Source of the DNA: an uncultured Allobaculum sp.
Lineage (GTDB): Bacteria; Bacillota_I; Bacilli_A; Erysipelotrichales; Erysipelotrichaceae
DNA length: 14,308 nucleotides
Reading direction: 5' to 3'
Assembly (NCBI GenBank): GCA_910577085.1
Contig: CAJTLE010000079.1
Span: 1-14,308 of the forward strand
Below are positions 14,150 to 14,308 of the stretch, one piece after another. Each line of letters opens with the position of its first letter. Within the stretch, counting starts at the first letter, position 1. The notes beneath the pieces were generated by a model, which saw only the letters and a program-made list of their open reading frames with translations, searched no databases and was not told where the DNA came from. The position numbers and the translations under genes are program-made.

Positions 14150-14308
14150 GCCTTGTGAGGGAAAATGATTCACTCACAAATAGATGGCTCTTTGAAAACT
14201 CTGATTACAGACAATTCAATATTCGAAATTAACACGTCGATTCTTGAACAACACTTAATACTTCAAATAATCAATTCACGAAATTTAAACGCAATAGCGT
14301 TGAGTCAA
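14150..14308 (+). ncRNA. rRNA operon leader (5' external spacer before 16S rRNA), cut by the window edge
   Basis: The leader has a boxB-like hairpin TTGTGAG / CTCACAA (14153-14159 with 14173-14179). After six bases comes the boxA antitermination motif GGCTCTTTGAAAACT (14186-14200), the typical Bacillota rRNA leader form. The last part ends with AACGC-AATA-GCGTT (about 14288-14303), a small hairpin just ahead of the expected 16S start. The 16S gene itself (AGAGTTTGATC) is not reached, so it should begin within a few bases beyond 14308. Confidence 0.75.
14186..14200 (+). promoter_or_regulatory. boxA antitermination site
   Basis: GGCTCTTTGAAAACT matches the boxA form found in Bacillota rRNA leaders, bound as RNA by NusB-NusE (S10) to keep polymerase from early termination in untranslated rRNA. 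It follows the 7-bp hairpin at 14153-14179. Confidence 0.7.

Noticed and set aside
13968..14168. 66-residue open frame before the right edge
   Set aside because: It contains the rRNA promoter and part of the leader, with no protein-like composition.

Overview
This window looks like a chromosomal piece of a low-to-mid GC Gram-positive bacterium (Bacillota). Strong AGGAGG ribosome binding sites, TATAAT-type promoters, a glgC-glgD-glgA glycogen operon, HPr with both His15 and Ser46, a CcpA-type cre site and an rRNA leader containing TCTTTGAAAACT all point there. An Erysipelotrichia-like host is my best guess, from overall impression and not from a database match. Every convincing gene is on the + strand, towards an rRNA operon that should begin just past the right edge.

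Layout. 1-562: a small, very charged two-repeat coiled-coil protein behind a cluster of GGATAAAAC-type inverted repeats, closed by a strong terminator. 563-3560: a translationally coupled three-gene ABC importer operon (lipoprotein, permease, ATPase) of the family that includes TrpXYZ of pneumococcus, closed by a terminator. 3561-4393: a long stretch with no convincing gene that carries a perfect cre consensus. 4394-8138: the glgCDA operon behind an extended -10 promoter. 8316-8789: a DUF523/TudS-type Fe-S protein. 8847-9236: a monocistronic ptsH (HPr) unit. 9237-10198: a second long stretch without a gene. 10199-12010: an alpha-phosphohexomutase (phosphoglucomutase) unit with its own extended -10 promoter and terminator. 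12130-12735: an AT-rich upstream element, an rRNA-type promoter, about 535 nt of hairpin-rich sequence with no sizeable open frame, and a textbook terminator. I read this as a large structured non-coding RNA gene. 12892-13683: a Cof-type HAD phosphatase. 13914-14308: tandem promoters, a boxB-like hairpin, boxA and the leader of an rRNA operon.

Functionally the centre of the window is carbon storage. Phosphoglucomutase makes glucose-1-phosphate, GlgC with its partner GlgD makes ADP-glucose, and GlgA polymerises it. HPr is both the PTS phosphocarrier and, when Ser46-phosphorylated, the CcpA co-repressor, so the cre site upstream of glgC and the ptsH gene just downstream form a plausible regulatory pair. 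The branching enzyme and phosphorylase genes are not here.

The most unusual object is the putative RNA gene at about 12200-12735. Its core promoter and first transcribed bases nearly copy those of the rRNA operon 2 kb downstream, which suggests very high, growth-linked expression. It does not show the signatures of RNase P RNA, tmRNA, SRP RNA or 6S RNA as I know them.
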